Shown: positions 35,835-49,600 of the stretch, piece by piece
Layout: every line of letters begins with the position of its first letter
How positions within the stretch are numbered: position 1 is the stretch's first letter
Source of the DNA: Pseudomonadota bacterium
Lineage (GTDB): Bacteria; Bdellovibrionota; UBA1018; CAIMNF01
Reading direction: 5' to 3'
Assembly (NCBI GenBank): GCA_027491115.1
Contig: JAIXWV010000022.1
Coordinates: 1-64,000, forward strand
Length of the DNA: 64,000 nucleotides
The notes under the pieces: generated by a model
The model's input: the letters and a program-made list of their open reading frames with translations, nothing else
Databases searched by the model: none
What the model was told of the DNA's origin: nothing
Position numbers and translations under genes: made by a program

Positions 35835-36920
35835 TTAACCGGAGACGCTCTTTTTGAGAAGACTCGCGCTCAGCTCCACCTCATACTGGGAGGGGAGACG
35901 GAGTGGGGTGATCTTGTGTTCGAGGTATCCAAGTGCGTCGGCACCCTTGAGTCGGGCACGGCGCTTCAAGGCTTCTGTCATGCGTTCGATCAGTTCCTGG
36001 AACAATTCTGACTTTTCGACCTCCAGCATTTCGGCGCGGAGATATTGGACCATGCGGATCGAGTCAAAAATCACATATCCCGCTTCCTTGACTGCGATAG
36101 CAGGAAGTATCGGGATCTTCAATTCAGCGCGACTCTCAGACCGTGATCCGTCGAAATGAAAGCGCGAAGAGGGAGACTCGGGAGTCACCTCTTCAGGATC
36201 CCTTGGAGAAGGCTTCAACAAAAATTCCAGCCCTGAATCCCGCATGTCCTGGATGAGTTTTATCCCTGAAAACTCACTGATCCTCGAAAAGAGTACCCGT
36301 CCTGCACTGATCTGGAAATCGAGCTCGCTCGAAGAAATTCCAACATCATTTTCGGTGATGAAAAGGAGCAATTTGTCCCGAGCGAACAGATCAAACTCAC
36401 CCGAGACAAAAAGATGATGAGGGAATCGGGTTCCTGGAGTGAACGGGGCTTCTTTCACTTTCTCGGCGTAAGACCGGATGGGCTCCAAAGGAGCTACGGG
36501 TTCCGGGGAAGTGGAGGGAAATTCCTCGAGAAAATCCATGGGAGGTGCCGAATCAGGCACTGTGGATTCCGAGGGAGTGAAAGTATCGCCAGGAGCGAAC
36601 GGATCAGGCAAATCAGACGGACCCACATCCATGACGGGGGGAGTTTCGGAAGCCATGATTGCGAACGGATCTTGAGCAGGAAAGATTTCCTCAGGTGGGG
36701 GCTCTGATGTGGGGATCTCTTCGGGTGGGGGCTCATGATCCATCATTCCGATTTGGTCGATGGATTCAAAAGTATCGATTGCTTCAATCGGCAGAAGTTC
36801 ATTTACGGCAAATGGATCCTCCGGAGCCTTGGCTCCGTCGTCACCCACCGGATCGAGCTGGGGCAGATCGAGGATCCCCGTCAGATCTTTCTTGTCAGGC
36901 GGGTTTCCATCGTTCGGCAT
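35835..36920 (-). CDS. Acidic Pro-rich repeat protein with folded C-terminal half, unknown function
   Basis: 361 residues. ATG 36920 lies 2 bases after the secA stop; the open extension into secA is rejected. The first 165 residues are acidic and Pro-rich, probably disordered, with DPFA three times (EDPFAVN, QDPFAIM, PDPFAPG) and EPPPEEI twice. Residues about 180-250 look folded (HHLFVSGEFDLFARDKLLLFI, ISAGRVLFSRISEFSGIKL), then a helical end (AEMLEVEKSELFQELIERMTEALKRRA). I know no family. Its position between secA and dapF suggests co-expression only. Confidence 0.75.
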   Translation of the reverse strand: MPNDGNPPDKKDLTGILDLPQLDPVGDDGAKAPEDPFAVNELLPIEAIDTFESIDQIGMMDHEPPPEEIPTSEPPPEEIFPAQDPFAIMASETPPVMDVGPSDLPDPFAPGDTFTPSESTVPDSAPPMDFLEEFPSTSPEPVAPLEPIRSYAEKVKEAPFTPGTRFPHHLFVSGEFDLFARDKLLLFITENDVGISSSELDFQISAGRVLFSRISEFSGIKLIQDMRDSGLEFLLKPSPRDPEEVTPESPSSRFHFDGSRSESRAELKIPILPAIAVKEAGYVIFDSIRMVQYLRAEMLEVEKSELFQELIERMTEALKRRARLKGADALGYLEHKITPLRLPSQYEVELSASLLKKSVSG

Positions 36921-36922
36921 AC

Positions 36923-39631
36923 TCAGAGGTGAACTCCATGACACTTTTTGAACTTCTTGCCGCTTCCACAAGGACAATCATCATTGCGACCGACCCGGGA
37001 AAGGTCGGTTCCCTGGGGGAGGGGGCCCAGACCCTTGAGCGCCTCGGCCGCCGAAAGCATTCTTGGACCTCCCGGGAATTCAGAGGTGACTTCGATCTCC
37101 TCGGCCTCGACAGCCTCCGAGGGTTCGGCAGTGATCTGGACGGCGAAAAGTTTCCGAACCACGTCACCCGTAATCTGAGCCATCATCATTTCAAAGAATT
37201 TGAATCCCTGCTTCTTGTACTCCACCAAGGGGTCTTTTTGTCCGTAACCCTGCAAGCCAATCCCGTCACGGAGGTGATCCATGGCCAGGAGGTGGTCTTT
37301 CCACAAGTGATCGATGGTTCCGAGCAGGACCATTTTCTCGACCTGACGGACCAGGTCGGCACCATACTGGGTTTCCTTCGTCTGGTAGGCTTCCTCAGTC
37401 ATTCGGGAAAGGAGTTTCTTCAGGCCCTCTCCGTTGAGGGGTTGAATATCAGATTCACGAATGTCTGCATGGATCTGATAGGTGACGGCGAGAGCTTCGT
37501 TGAGTTCCTTCAGATTGAGGGAAGATGCTCCATCCACTTTCCGGAGTTTCCCCCCCGGGAAGAAGTCTTCGGTAATTGCGGAATTGATCTCTTCCACCAT
37601 TGAAAACACCATTTCCCGGAGATTGGCCTGTCCGAGCACTTCCCGGCGCCAGGCATAGACGACTTTCCGTTGCTGATTCATCACATCGTCGTATTCGAGC
37701 AGGTGCTTCCGGATGTCGTAGTTGTGTCCCTCTACCTTTTTCTGCGCGTTCGCGATGGCTTTGGTGATCCAAGGATGCTCGATCGGAGCGTCGTCCTCCA
37801 TGAATCTCTTGATGTTGACGCCTCCGAAAATACGCATCAGATCGTCATCCAGCGAAAGGTAGAACTTCGATTTCCCTGGGTCGCCTTGACGGCCGGCACG
37901 ACCCCTAAGCTGATTGTCGATCCGGCGCGACTCATGCCGTTCGGTTCCGAGAATGTAGAGTCCGCCGAGACTCTTCACTTCGTTCCGCTCCCGCTCGACG
38001 TCATCCGCCCAACGCTTCATGTTCTCTTCGAGTCTGGCTTTCCAGTCAGCATGTTCTTCCTCGGTGGCTTCCGGAGGAAGGGTGCCTGTGGCTTGCTTGG
38101 CCAGGAACTCGGCATTTCCACCGAGCAGGATGTCAGTTCCCCGTCCGGCCATGTTGGTGGAAATCGTCACGGAGCCCTTGCGACCGGCCTGCGCGACGAT
38201 ATCGGCCTCGCGCTCGTGCTGTTTTGCGTTCAGGACGCTGTGGCGGATGCCCACCGACTTCAAGTGACCGGAAAGCTCTTCGGATTTGTTCACCGAGACC
38301 GTCCCGACCAGGACGGGTTGCCCGCGTTCGTGGGCGGTCTTGATCTCTTCCAGAATGGCTTTGATCTTTGAAGACTCGGACTTGTAGATGGTGTCCGCAT
38401 CGTCCTTACGGATGTTGGTCCGGTTGGTGGGAATGATGGTGACATCGAGGTTGTAGATCTGTTTGAATTCGGTGGCTTCCGTGTCGGCGGTGCCGGTCAT
38501 TCCCGAAAGTTTTTTGTACATCCGGAAGTAGTTCTGGAAGGTGATGGTGGCGAGTGTCTGGTTCTCGCTCTCGATCTTCACCCCTTCTTTCGCCTCGACA
38601 GCTTGGTGCAGACCATCACTCCAGCGGCGGCCCGGCATGAGGCGACCGGTGAACTCGTCCACAATACAAACTTCGCCCTCTTTCACGACGTAATCCACAT
38701 CGCGCTTGAACAGGACATGCGCCCTCAAGGCCTGGTTCACGTGGTGGAGGAGCTCGATGTTTGCCGGATCGTACAGGTTCTTGATCCCGAGCCGCTGCTC
38801 CATCTTGTCCACACCCGATTCGGTGAGTGCGGCGGTCTTGGATTTCTCGTCCACAGAGTAATCGGTGTCCTGGGTCAGTCCGCCATCCACGCGGATCTGG
38901 CGGTCGATGATGTAGTATAGTTCTGTCGAATCTTCGGATGGGCCCGAAATGATGAGCGGGGTCCGTGCCTCGTCGATCAGGATCGAGTCGACTTCGTCGA
39001 TGATGGCATAGTTCAGTTCGCGTTGGACGTAGTCCTCCAGGCGAAACTTCATGTTGTCGCGTAGGTAGTCGAATCCGAATTCGTTGTTGGTTCCGTAGGT
39101 GATGTCACAACCGTAGTTGATTTGGCGCTGACGGTCGTTCAGACCGTGCATGATGATCCCGGTGGAGAGCCCCAGGAATCCGTAGACTCGTCCCATCCAC
39201 TCGCTGTCCCGGCGGGCAAGGTAGTCGTTGACGGTGATGACGTGAACGCCTTTTCCTTCCAGTGCGTTGGTATAGGAGGGTAGTGTGGCGACCAGGGTCT
39301 TTCCTTCCCCGGTTTTCATCTCGGCGATGCGCCCACGATGAAGGGTGATGCCCCCGATGAGCTGGACATCGTAGTGACGTTGTCCGATCACACGCCAAGC
39401 CGCCTCACGGACGGTTGCGAAGGCTTCCGGCAAAATGGAGTCGATTTTTTCGCCCCGAGCGAGCCTCTCTCGGAACTTCGCGGTCTGCGCTTTCAGGTCG
39501 TCGTTGGAAAGTGCCTTGATCCGGGGTTCGAGTTCGTTGATCCGGTTGACGAGCGGGGCGATGGTTTTCAGCTCCCGTTCATTTTGTGTTCCGAAAATTT
39601 TCCTGCCGAACTGGCTCAGTTGATTGATCAT
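36923..39631 (-). CDS. secA: Preprotein translocase ATPase SecA
   Basis: 902 residues. The motor subunit drives proteins through SecYEG. ATG 39631 has AGAGG upstream; the frame is open 19 codons further, but that is not used. Motifs: [14 protein letters not shown] (Walker A), [46 protein letters not shown] and [14 protein letters not shown]. The C-terminal zinc and SecB-binding end is intact ([18 protein letters not shown]). It is followed 2 bases later by the acidic repeat protein and preceded by an M23 peptidase gene. Confidence 0.97.
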   Translation of the reverse strand: MINQLSQFGRKIFGTQNERELKTIAPLVNRINELEPRIKALSNDDLKAQTAKFRERLARGEKIDSILPEAFATVREAAWRVIGQRHYDVQLIGGITLHRGRIAEMKTGEGKTLVATLPSYTNALEGKGVHVITVNDYLARRDSEWMGRVYGFLGLSTGIIMHGLNDRQRQINYGCDITYGTNNEFGFDYLRDNMKFRLEDYVQRELNYAIIDEVDSILIDEARTPLIISGPSEDSTELYYIIDRQIRVDGGLTQDTDYSVDEKSKTAALTESGVDKMEQRLGIKNLYDPANIELLHHVNQALRAHVLFKRDVDYVVKEGEVCIVDEFTGRLMPGRRWSDGLHQAVEAKEGVKIESENQTLATITFQNYFRMYKKLSGMTGTADTEATEFKQIYNLDVTIIPTNRTNIRKDDADTIYKSESSKIKAILEEIKTAHERGQPVLVGTVSVNKSEELSGHLKSVGIRHSVLNAKQHEREADIVAQAGRKGSVTISTNMAGRGTDILLGGNAEFLAKQATGTLPPEATEEEHADWKARLEENMKRWADDVERERNEVKSLGGLYILGTERHESRRIDNQLRGRAGRQGDPGKSKFYLSLDDDLMRIFGGVNIKRFMEDDAPIEHPWITKAIANAQKKVEGHNYDIRKHLLEYDDVMNQQRKVVYAWRREVLGQANLREMVFSMVEEINSAITEDFFPGGKLRKVDGASSLNLKELNEALAVTYQIHADIRESDIQPLNGEGLKKLLSRMTEEAYQTKETQYGADLVRQVEKMVLLGTIDHLWKDHLLAMDHLRDGIGLQGYGQKDPLVEYKKQGFKFFEMMMAQITGDVVRKLFAVQITAEPSEAVEAEEIEVTSEFPGGPRMLSAAEALKGLGPLPQGTDLSRVGRNDDCPCGSGKKFKKCHGVHL

Positions 39632-39644
39632 GATGTCCTCTTTT

Positions 39645-40547
39645 TCAATTTTCCAAAATATAGGCCAAGGGGTCCACCGGGATGCCATGCACCCGTACCT
39701 CGTAATGGAGATGCGCTCCGGTCGACTTGCCCGAGTTTCCGATGAGAGCGATCAATTGACCACGTTTCACGAGCTGTCCGGGTTTCACAATGATTCGGGA
39801 CGTGTGTCCGTACCAGGTCTCGAGTCCGTAACCGTGGTCCAGGATCACGATCTGACCGTAACCCGACTTTCTCCCTGCGAAAACGACAGTCGCCTGTGCG
39901 GGGGCCTTGATCGGAGTTCCGACTGCATTGGCGACATCGAGTCCTTCGTGCATCTTCTCGGCCCCGTCGCCGAGTGGGGAAACGCGGACTCCGAAACCGG
40001 ACGTGAAGTACCCCTCTGCCGGTTTCTTGGTCGGTAAGGCGTTCAAAAAGGATTTCTGGTCTGAAAGCAACTCATAAAGGTCGTGGAGGGATTGTTCAAG
40101 TTCGAGCGATTTGAGGCTAACTTTCTCGAATTGGGTGTCTTCGGTCGTGATGGGGTTTTCACGGGATGCGAAGGCGAGGTTTTGAGCCGCATTCGGAGGT
40201 GGGAGCTCGATGTGTCTCGAGAGCTGGTCCTGATCCATGAGGTTCGTGATCATTTTCAGGCGCGCAGAAAAGTTCTCAATTCGATCGAGACTCGACTCAA
40301 GAGCCTCCAAACGGTTCTGATAGATCTGAAGGTCTTGGCGGAGTCTCCGGTTCTCGGATTGAAGCTCCCGGTTCTCGTAGACCTGGTTGGCAACAAAACG
40401 GTAATCCAAAAACAACGTGATCGAGATGAGTACCAGCACCGGCACGATCACCCATCCTGCACGGACCAACCATGAGGGGATGTTGAATTGCCTCGGGCGT
40501 GAGGAATTCTCCGGAATGATCATGATGGTGTAAAAGCGGTTCGACAT
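39645..40547 (-). CDS. Membrane-anchored M23 (LytM) metallopeptidase with coiled coil
   Basis: 300 residues. One N-terminal membrane helix ([18 protein letters not shown], about 32-50), a coiled coil (about 55-110), then an M23 domain: [24 protein letters not shown] (His and Asp zinc ligands), [41 protein letters not shown] (catalytic HLH). It cuts peptide cross-links in peptidoglycan or, in this architecture, controls amidases. It lies 13 bases before secA, an order seen in related bacteria. Confidence 0.92.
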   Translation of the reverse strand: MSNRFYTIMIIPENSSRPRQFNIPSWLVRAGWVIVPVLVLISITLFLDYRFVANQVYENRELQSENRRLRQDLQIYQNRLEALESSLDRIENFSARLKMITNLMDQDQLSRHIELPPPNAAQNLAFASRENPITTEDTQFEKVSLKSLELEQSLHDLYELLSDQKSFLNALPTKKPAEGYFTSGFGVRVSPLGDGAEKMHEGLDVANAVGTPIKAPAQATVVFAGRKSGYGQIVILDHGYGLETWYGHTSRIIVKPGQLVKRGQLIALIGNSGKSTGAHLHYEVRVHGIPVDPLAYILEN

Positions 40548-40555
40548 GGTATTGC

Positions 40556-41302
40556 CTAAAGCACTTTCACCAAAACGACCGTGGCATTGTCATCACCGCT
40601 TTTCGAGTTCGCGGTATGAATGAGTCGTTTGGCTGCTTCGCCCAAGCTTAACCCGTTACTCCGGGTTTCTTCAAGAATTTCAAACATTAGGGCATCGTCC
40701 ACTGGTCCGGATACTCCGTCTGAACACAGCAGGAATCCGTCCCCCCGTGCCACAGGGAAGGTGAAGCAGTCTGCCTTCAGGCCAGGCTCGTATCCGACGG
40801 AGCGCGTAATCACATTCTTCATCTCGTCGGACTTGACCTGTTCACGGGTGATCAGGCCAGCGCGGAGCTTCTCTTGGACCAAAGAGTGGTCTTTGGTCAG
40901 TTGCCAAATGCCATCGCTGTTCCAGTAGTAACCCCGAGAGTCTCCCACTTGGAGCAGAGTGGCGGTCTCACCCCGGATCAGAAGGACGGTTGCGGTAGTA
41001 CCCATGCCATGAAGGCGGGAATCTTCATGGGACCGTTTCAGAATGGCCTCATTCGAGTCCTGGATTGCCTTTTCGAGCAAGGTTCGATCCGGATCGGTTG
41101 GGTTGCGCTCCACGGTTTGAATCAGGGTTTCAACACACAACTGGCTCGCGATCTCGCCCCCCTGGTGGCCCCCCATCCCGTCTGCAACCACAAAGAGTCC
41201 AAGATCCGGGCGAACGCCTCCCATGTCCTGGTTTTGTTTTCGCTTCAGGCCGATATCGGAGATCAGAGCACAATCCAGGATCAGGTTCGAGTTTCCACTC
41301 AT
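40556..41302 (-). CDS. PP2C-family protein Ser/Thr phosphatase
   Basis: 248 residues from ATG 41302; an upstream TTG adds 8 residues and is less likely. Motifs in order: RKQNQDMGG, VADGMGGHQGG, GMGTTATVLLI, LQVGDSRGYYWNSDGIWQLTKDHS, LCSDGVSG and GDDNATVVLV, giving the full set of metal-binding Asp residues. It is a bacterial stand-alone phosphatase that could reverse the Ser/Thr kinase at 28614-30596 or PrkA. It lies 8 bases before the M23 gene on the same strand. Confidence 0.93.
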   Translation of the reverse strand: MSGNSNLILDCALISDIGLKRKQNQDMGGVRPDLGLFVVADGMGGHQGGEIASQLCVETLIQTVERNPTDPDRTLLEKAIQDSNEAILKRSHEDSRLHGMGTTATVLLIRGETATLLQVGDSRGYYWNSDGIWQLTKDHSLVQEKLRAGLITREQVKSDEMKNVITRSVGYEPGLKADCFTFPVARGDGFLLCSDGVSGPVDDALMFEILEETRSNGLSLGEAAKRLIHTANSKSGDDNATVVLVKVL

Positions 41303-41370
41303 GGCGATTGAAACCAGTCTGAACAAGAATAGGCCGGATGTCCATGTTTTCCGTGTCGTGGCGCCTGGGG

Positions 41371-42144
41371 TCAGAATCTTGACAAGGTGGGGCCGATTTC
41401 ATCCCGAATGTGTTGGGAGAGGGCGTCTGGATCCGAGAAGAACCAGTTCACCGAAGGTTGGTTTCCGATGGTGTGATCATGATCGAGGAGCAGGCGTTTA
41501 CCTGCAATTCGAGCCAATGATCCTGCAGAGTCGAGGATGTTCCATCCTGGTAGACGCTCCTCAAAGGCCTTCCGGATCCATGGATAGTGGGTGCAGGCCA
41601 ATAGAGCTGCTCCGGGCTTAAGAGACCGGTATTCGTGGACATACTCGTCAACGGTCAGGCCCAGGATCGGGTGTTCGATCCAGCCTTCTTCGATCAAGGG
41701 AACCAAAAGGGGGCATTCCTGTTCGAAAACCCGGACTTCAGGGGATTTGATTCTCAACCACTCGGAATAAATCCTGCTTCGGACCGTAGCGCGTGTTCCC
41801 AGAACCAATGCGGGGGCCTGTCCGTCCGGGATTGCTTCAATGATGGATTCAATCCCGGCCTCGACGACATCCAAAATGGGAAGGCTCGTGAGCACCTGTT
41901 TGAACTCATTCAGGGCAATGCTGGCTGCAGTATTGCAGGCGATGACCAGTGCTTCGATTCCATGCGTAGCCATTTTGAGGGCTGAGTCCCGGCAAAGGGC
42001 GCGAATCTGTGTCGGGCTCTTGGAACCGTAGGGGACATTGGCTGTGTCGCCGAAGTAAAGGTACTGGTGGGAGGGAAAGCGCTTGCGCAACTCCTTCAGT
42101 ACGGTCACTCCACCCACTCCCGAATCAAAGACACCGATTCTCAC
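41371..42144 (-). CDS. murI: Glutamate racemase
   Basis: 257 residues from GTG 42144 ([15 protein letters not shown] follows at once, as in the family). A TTG at 42180 would add 12 residues, and neither start has a good ribosome site. It makes D-glutamate for peptidoglycan. The two catalytic cysteines are in [12 protein letters not shown] and [23 protein letters not shown] is also conserved. It is leftward and divergent from prkA. Confidence 0.92.
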   Translation of the reverse strand: MRIGVFDSGVGGVTVLKELRKRFPSHQYLYFGDTANVPYGSKSPTQIRALCRDSALKMATHGIEALVIACNTAASIALNEFKQVLTSLPILDVVEAGIESIIEAIPDGQAPALVLGTRATVRSRIYSEWLRIKSPEVRVFEQECPLLVPLIEEGWIEHPILGLTVDEYVHEYRSLKPGAALLACTHYPWIRKAFEERLPGWNILDSAGSLARIAGKRLLLDHDHTIGNQPSVNWFFSDPDALSQHIRDEIGPTLSRF

Positions 42145-42198
42145 CCCAAAGAGGTTGCTAGAAGCCCCGGGAAAAGTCAAAACCCTGGCAGAAAAATG

Positions 42199-42228
42199 TT
42201 GCTGCGGGTTAAATCAGGTTTGTAGAAT
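42199..42228 (+). promoter_or_regulatory. Candidate promoter for prkA operon
   Basis: TTGCTG, 18 bases, TAGAAT (five of six bases match the -10 consensus). RNA would start near 42235, leaving a leader of about 75 bases before the prkA ATG. Confidence 0.35.
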
Positions 42229-42310
42229 GGAATGCGGTGCAGGGGGCGTTTTCCTTAGACGGGGGGGCCATTGCATCGCTACACTGAAGTCGAGAAGAGG
42301 GCCTGTCACG

Positions 42311-44383
<2,073 letters not shown>

Positions 44384-44385
44384 GA

Positions 44386-45506
44386 ATGATAGACGGTGCT
44401 CGCCGGGATCATGCCCGTTTTCGCCAGATTGTCCGGGGGAAGATCAAGCAGGATCTCAAGAAGTACATCACCCATTCCGAGATGATCGGACGCAAGGGCA
44501 AGGACACGGTGACGATTCCTATGCCCCAGATTGACATCCCCCGCTTCCGTTACGGATCGAACCAGGGTGGTGTGGGTCAGGGAGAAGGTGATGTCGGGGA
44601 TCCGGTACCCGGCCAAGGGGATCCGAGCGATCAGCAGGGCGAAGGTGGCAAGCAGGCCGGGAAAGACGGCGGCGAGCATGAGCTCGAGGTCGAATTCACT
44701 CTCGAGGAGCTAGCAGAGATCCTGGGTGAGCAGTTGGAACTTCCCCGGATCGAGCCAAGAGGCCAGAAGACCTTGAAGTCTAAGGTGGACAAGTACACCG
44801 CCATCGCTACACAGGGACCTAATTCACTCCGTCACTTCAAGCGGACCTTCAAGGAGGCTCTGAAGCGGCAGATCGCCTCCGGCACCTATGATCCTTCGAA
44901 TCCCGTGATCGTTCCCATCAAAAAGGACATGCGCTACCGTTCCTGGAAATCCGATGTTCAGCATGAGAATTCAGCTGTGATCATCTACATGATGGACGTT
45001 TCCGGATCGATGGGGGACGAGCAGAAAGAAATCGTTCGCACTGAAGCCTTCTGGATCAACACCTGGCTCCGTTCCCAGTACAAGGGTGTCGAGACCCGCT
45101 ACATCATCCACGACGCCACGGCGAAGGAAGTGTATGAAGATACGTTTTTCAGGACACGTGAGAGCGGCGGGACGCTCATCAGTTCGGCTTACAAGTTGTG
45201 CGAGCAGATGATTTCCACAGACTATCCCCCCGGAGACTGGAACATCTATCCGTTTCACTTTTCAGACGGAGACAATTGGTCGACCGAGGACACCAAGTCC
45301 TGTATCGAGCTCCTGAAGACCTCCCTTTTGTCGAAAGTGAACGTGTTCTGCTACGGGCAGGTCGACTCACGATACGGATCCGGCCAGTTTTTCAAAGATT
45401 TGAATGAAGCCTTCGGAAAAGAGGATGACCAGGTGATCTTGTCCAGAATCGAGAACAAGGACGGTATCCTTCCCTCGATCAAGGATTTCCTGGGAAGGGG
45501 GAAATA

Positions 45507-45507
<1 letters not shown>
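44386..45507 (+). CDS. yeaH: YeaH/YhbH family protein (DUF444) with von Willebrand A domain
   Basis: 373 residues. [19 protein letters not shown] near the start and [14 protein letters not shown] are typical of YeaH. A Gly/Gln-rich linker (about 65-105) separates them from the vWA domain: [17 protein letters not shown] holds the DxSxS metal site, with [12 protein letters not shown] further on. The exact role is unknown; it always travels with PrkA and SpoVR. It starts 2 bases after prkA and its last base overlaps the spoVR ATG. Confidence 0.93.
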
Positions 45508-46994
<1,487 letters not shown>

Positions 46995-47003
46995 TCTTTT
47001 GAT

Positions 47004-47453
47004 TCACTTTGGCTCTTTTCCCAGGGTTTTCCGGATGAAGGTTCGGTTGGGGAAGTTGATCACAAACCCTGCGGCAGAGGCACCCAGGAACGGAAGGATG
47101 AGTGAAGGCTGTTTTTGAAGAAAGCCTGCGACAAATCCGTACAAACAGACGCTCTCCAGTAGGGCCAGTCTGACGACGAATCCAGTGAAGAACCCTTCGA
47201 GCAGGTCATTCTCATCCCCGCCCGTGGGTGGTAGTTTTTTGCTCGCATCTTTCCATAGGAGCTTCGGGACGAACCATGCGAGTAGTAGAGTTCCCGCAGA
47301 CAGGGCTCCGATCGCAAGGACTACGGGTGATTCGGTGATCGGAATTGCTGCGGGAGTGGTTTCCGGGGCTTTCACCACGGTCTCCAGAACCGCTGCGTAA
47401 AAGAATTGTGAAATGAATAGCATCGACCAAAGGATCAGAGGTGGGTTTTTCAT
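47004..47453 (-). CDS. Small integral membrane protein, unknown
   Basis: 149 residues with about four hydrophobic helices: LILWSMLFISQFFYAAVL, VVLAIGALSAGTLLLAWFV, LALLESVCLYGFVAGFL and LILPFLGASAAGFVINF. A loop between helices two and three is acidic (GGDENDLLEG). No known family was recognised. It lies 9 bases after ppk on the same strand and ends close to the convergent spoVR gene, so it is probably co-transcribed with ppk. Confidence 0.75.
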   Translation of the reverse strand: MKNPPLILWSMLFISQFFYAAVLETVVKAPETTPAAIPITESPVVLAIGALSAGTLLLAWFVPKLLWKDASKKLPPTGGDENDLLEGFFTGFVVRLALLESVCLYGFVAGFLQKQPSLILPFLGASAAGFVINFPNRTFIRKTLGKEPK

Positions 47454-47462
47454 GGTTTACTC

Positions 47463-49493
47463 TCAGGTGATCGGTTTACCGCGGGCCTTGTGCATCAAGA
47501 TCTGATGGGTGCCGAGCTCCCTTTTGGGATGTTTCACTTTTCTTTTCTTGTAGGTTCCATCGGAACGCATCTCCCAGCCTTGGCGGTGATCGTCGATCAG
47601 GAGATTCAGGAAGTCGAATATCCGTTCCCGGTGCTGGGGGTCCTCGATGGGGGCGACCGCCTCCACCCTGGATAGGAGGTTGCGGTGCATCCAGTCTGCT
47701 GAGCCGATGAAGAGCTCTCCATGGATCGGATTTTTCTCTCCATTTTGGAAATAGAAGACACGGGAGTGCTCAAGGAACCGTCCGATCACCGAATAAACCC
47801 GGATATTTGAACTGAGACCCTTCACCCCGGGTCTCAAGCAACAGATTCCGCGGACAATCAGGTCGATCTGGACTCCCGCTTCCGAGGCTTCATACAGTGC
47901 GTGGCTGATGTCCCGTTCATCGAGGCTGTTCACTTTGGCGATGATCCTGGAGGGCAGGCCTTTTTTGGCATTGGCGGTCTCGCGGTGGATCCGCCGGAGG
48001 AACTGTTCCTTCAGGGTCAGGGGAGCGACCAAGAGTTTGTTGTAGTCCTTCTTGAGTGATTTGCCGGTCAGGAAATGGAAAAGGTTCACCACATCCTCGG
48101 CGATTTCCCGTTTGCAGGTGAAGAGCCCGAAGTCTGTATAGAGTCTCGAGGTGACGGAGTGATAGTTCCCTGTCCCGATATGACAGTAGCTTCTCATTTC
48201 GTCGCCTTCCTGCCGGACAATTAGGGTGGTCTTGCAGTGGGTTTTCAGTCCGATGACGCCATAAACGACATGGACGCCCGAGTCTTCCAGGCTTTGTGCG
48301 ACGAGAATGTTTTTTTCCTCGTCGAAGCGGGCTTTGAGTTCGACGAGACAGACGACGTGCTTGCCCAGCTCGGCTGCTTTTTTGAGTAAGGGAATGAGCG
48401 GACTGTCGGCACCGGTGCGGTACAGGGTCATTTTGATGGCCGTGACCTTAGAATCGTTGACCGCCGCACGGATGAAGCGCTCCACCGAGCCACTGAAACT
48501 CTCGTAAGGATGGTGTACCAGAATGTCATGGTGTTTGATGGTCTGGAAGATGTCCCGGTCCGGATCGGAAAGTGCGGGAACTGGTACGGGGATCCAAGGT
48601 TCGAATTTGAATTCGGGACGATTGAGCTCGAGGATCGGCTTCAATGATGTGTATTCGAGTAATCCTTGCACCCCATAAACTTGATCCTCGTCGAGGTGGA
48701 GTTCGTCACGAAGCATTTCAAGCATCAGAGGGTGGCCTTTGCCGGTGTATTCGAGGCGTACGACGTCACCGAACTTCCGTTCCTTCAGTTCGGTCGAAAT
48801 CGCCTCGAGCAGATCGTCGGAGTCCTCCGGGTCAGCTTCGATGTTGGTGTTGCGAGTCACGCGGAAGGGCATCATGTCCCGGATTTCCATGCCCGGGAAG
48901 AGTGAGTCCACGTTCGCCACGATCAGTTCGAGTACGGACAGGAATCTCGCGTGTTTAGGATCTTTCTTACCGTCCACCCGGATCCATTGCGGAAAGAAGT
49001 TGGGAACCTTGATTCTCGCAAAATGAGTCTCATCCTCACGGCCCGGATAATTCAGAAACACACCCAGGGAAATGGACAGGTTGGATACGAAAGGAAAGGG
49101 GTGACCTGAATCCACTGCGAACGGAGTCAAGACGGGGAAAATCTGGTGTCTGAAAAAATGGTTAGCTCTCTCGCGTTCTTCGGACGAGAGCTCCTTCCAT
49201 GGCAGCAGATGGATGCCAGAGTTTTTTAGCTCCGGTACCAGTTCTTTCTCAAAACAGGTCCTGAGGTCCGAGAGCAAGGGGAGTAATTGTTCTCTAAATC
49301 TGATTCTTGCATGGGAATAGAGGGATCCCATGCGTTTCATGAAATACTCGTCCAAGTTCGATTGAAAGATCCCGAGGAACCTGACCCGCTCGAATAAGGG
49401 GGTGCGGTCATCAAGGGCTTCGTGAAGCACCCGCGCATTGAACTCGAGCCAGCTTAAATCGCGATGGTTGAAGAGGTCCTTCTCACTCATCAT
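47463..49493 (-). CDS. ppk: Polyphosphate kinase 1
   Basis: 676 residues. It makes inorganic polyphosphate from ATP through a phosphohistidine. The N-terminal HRDLSWLEFNARVLHEA and FLGIFQSNLDEYFMKRMGSL are typical; the phosphorylated His lies in IGLKTHCKTTLIV and the second conserved His in RFLEHSRVFYF. IHRETANAKKGLPSRIIAKVNSL is the phospholipase-D-like core. Two adjacent ATG codons are possible starts. No pho-type genes lie next to it. Confidence 0.96.
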   Translation of the reverse strand: MMSEKDLFNHRDLSWLEFNARVLHEALDDRTPLFERVRFLGIFQSNLDEYFMKRMGSLYSHARIRFREQLLPLLSDLRTCFEKELVPELKNSGIHLLPWKELSSEERERANHFFRHQIFPVLTPFAVDSGHPFPFVSNLSISLGVFLNYPGREDETHFARIKVPNFFPQWIRVDGKKDPKHARFLSVLELIVANVDSLFPGMEIRDMMPFRVTRNTNIEADPEDSDDLLEAISTELKERKFGDVVRLEYTGKGHPLMLEMLRDELHLDEDQVYGVQGLLEYTSLKPILELNRPEFKFEPWIPVPVPALSDPDRDIFQTIKHHDILVHHPYESFSGSVERFIRAAVNDSKVTAIKMTLYRTGADSPLIPLLKKAAELGKHVVCLVELKARFDEEKNILVAQSLEDSGVHVVYGVIGLKTHCKTTLIVRQEGDEMRSYCHIGTGNYHSVTSRLYTDFGLFTCKREIAEDVVNLFHFLTGKSLKKDYNKLLVAPLTLKEQFLRRIHRETANAKKGLPSRIIAKVNSLDERDISHALYEASEAGVQIDLIVRGICCLRPGVKGLSSNIRVYSVIGRFLEHSRVFYFQNGEKNPIHGELFIGSADWMHRNLLSRVEAVAPIEDPQHRERIFDFLNLLIDDHRQGWEMRSDGTYKKRKVKHPKRELGTHQILMHKARGKPIT

Positions 49494-49600
49494 TTTCTTT
49501 TCGGTGGACGGGATCCAGGACTGAAGTTATCCGGGAAGGCGTCAAAAACTCGACATCACTCGCGCTGGACAGTGAGGTGCAGCTCCGGCAAAATCAAAAG

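Noticed and set aside
36659-37603. Open frame of 314 codons on the plus strand
   Set aside because: It runs antisense through two genes (the acidic protein and secA), which no real gene would be expected to do here.
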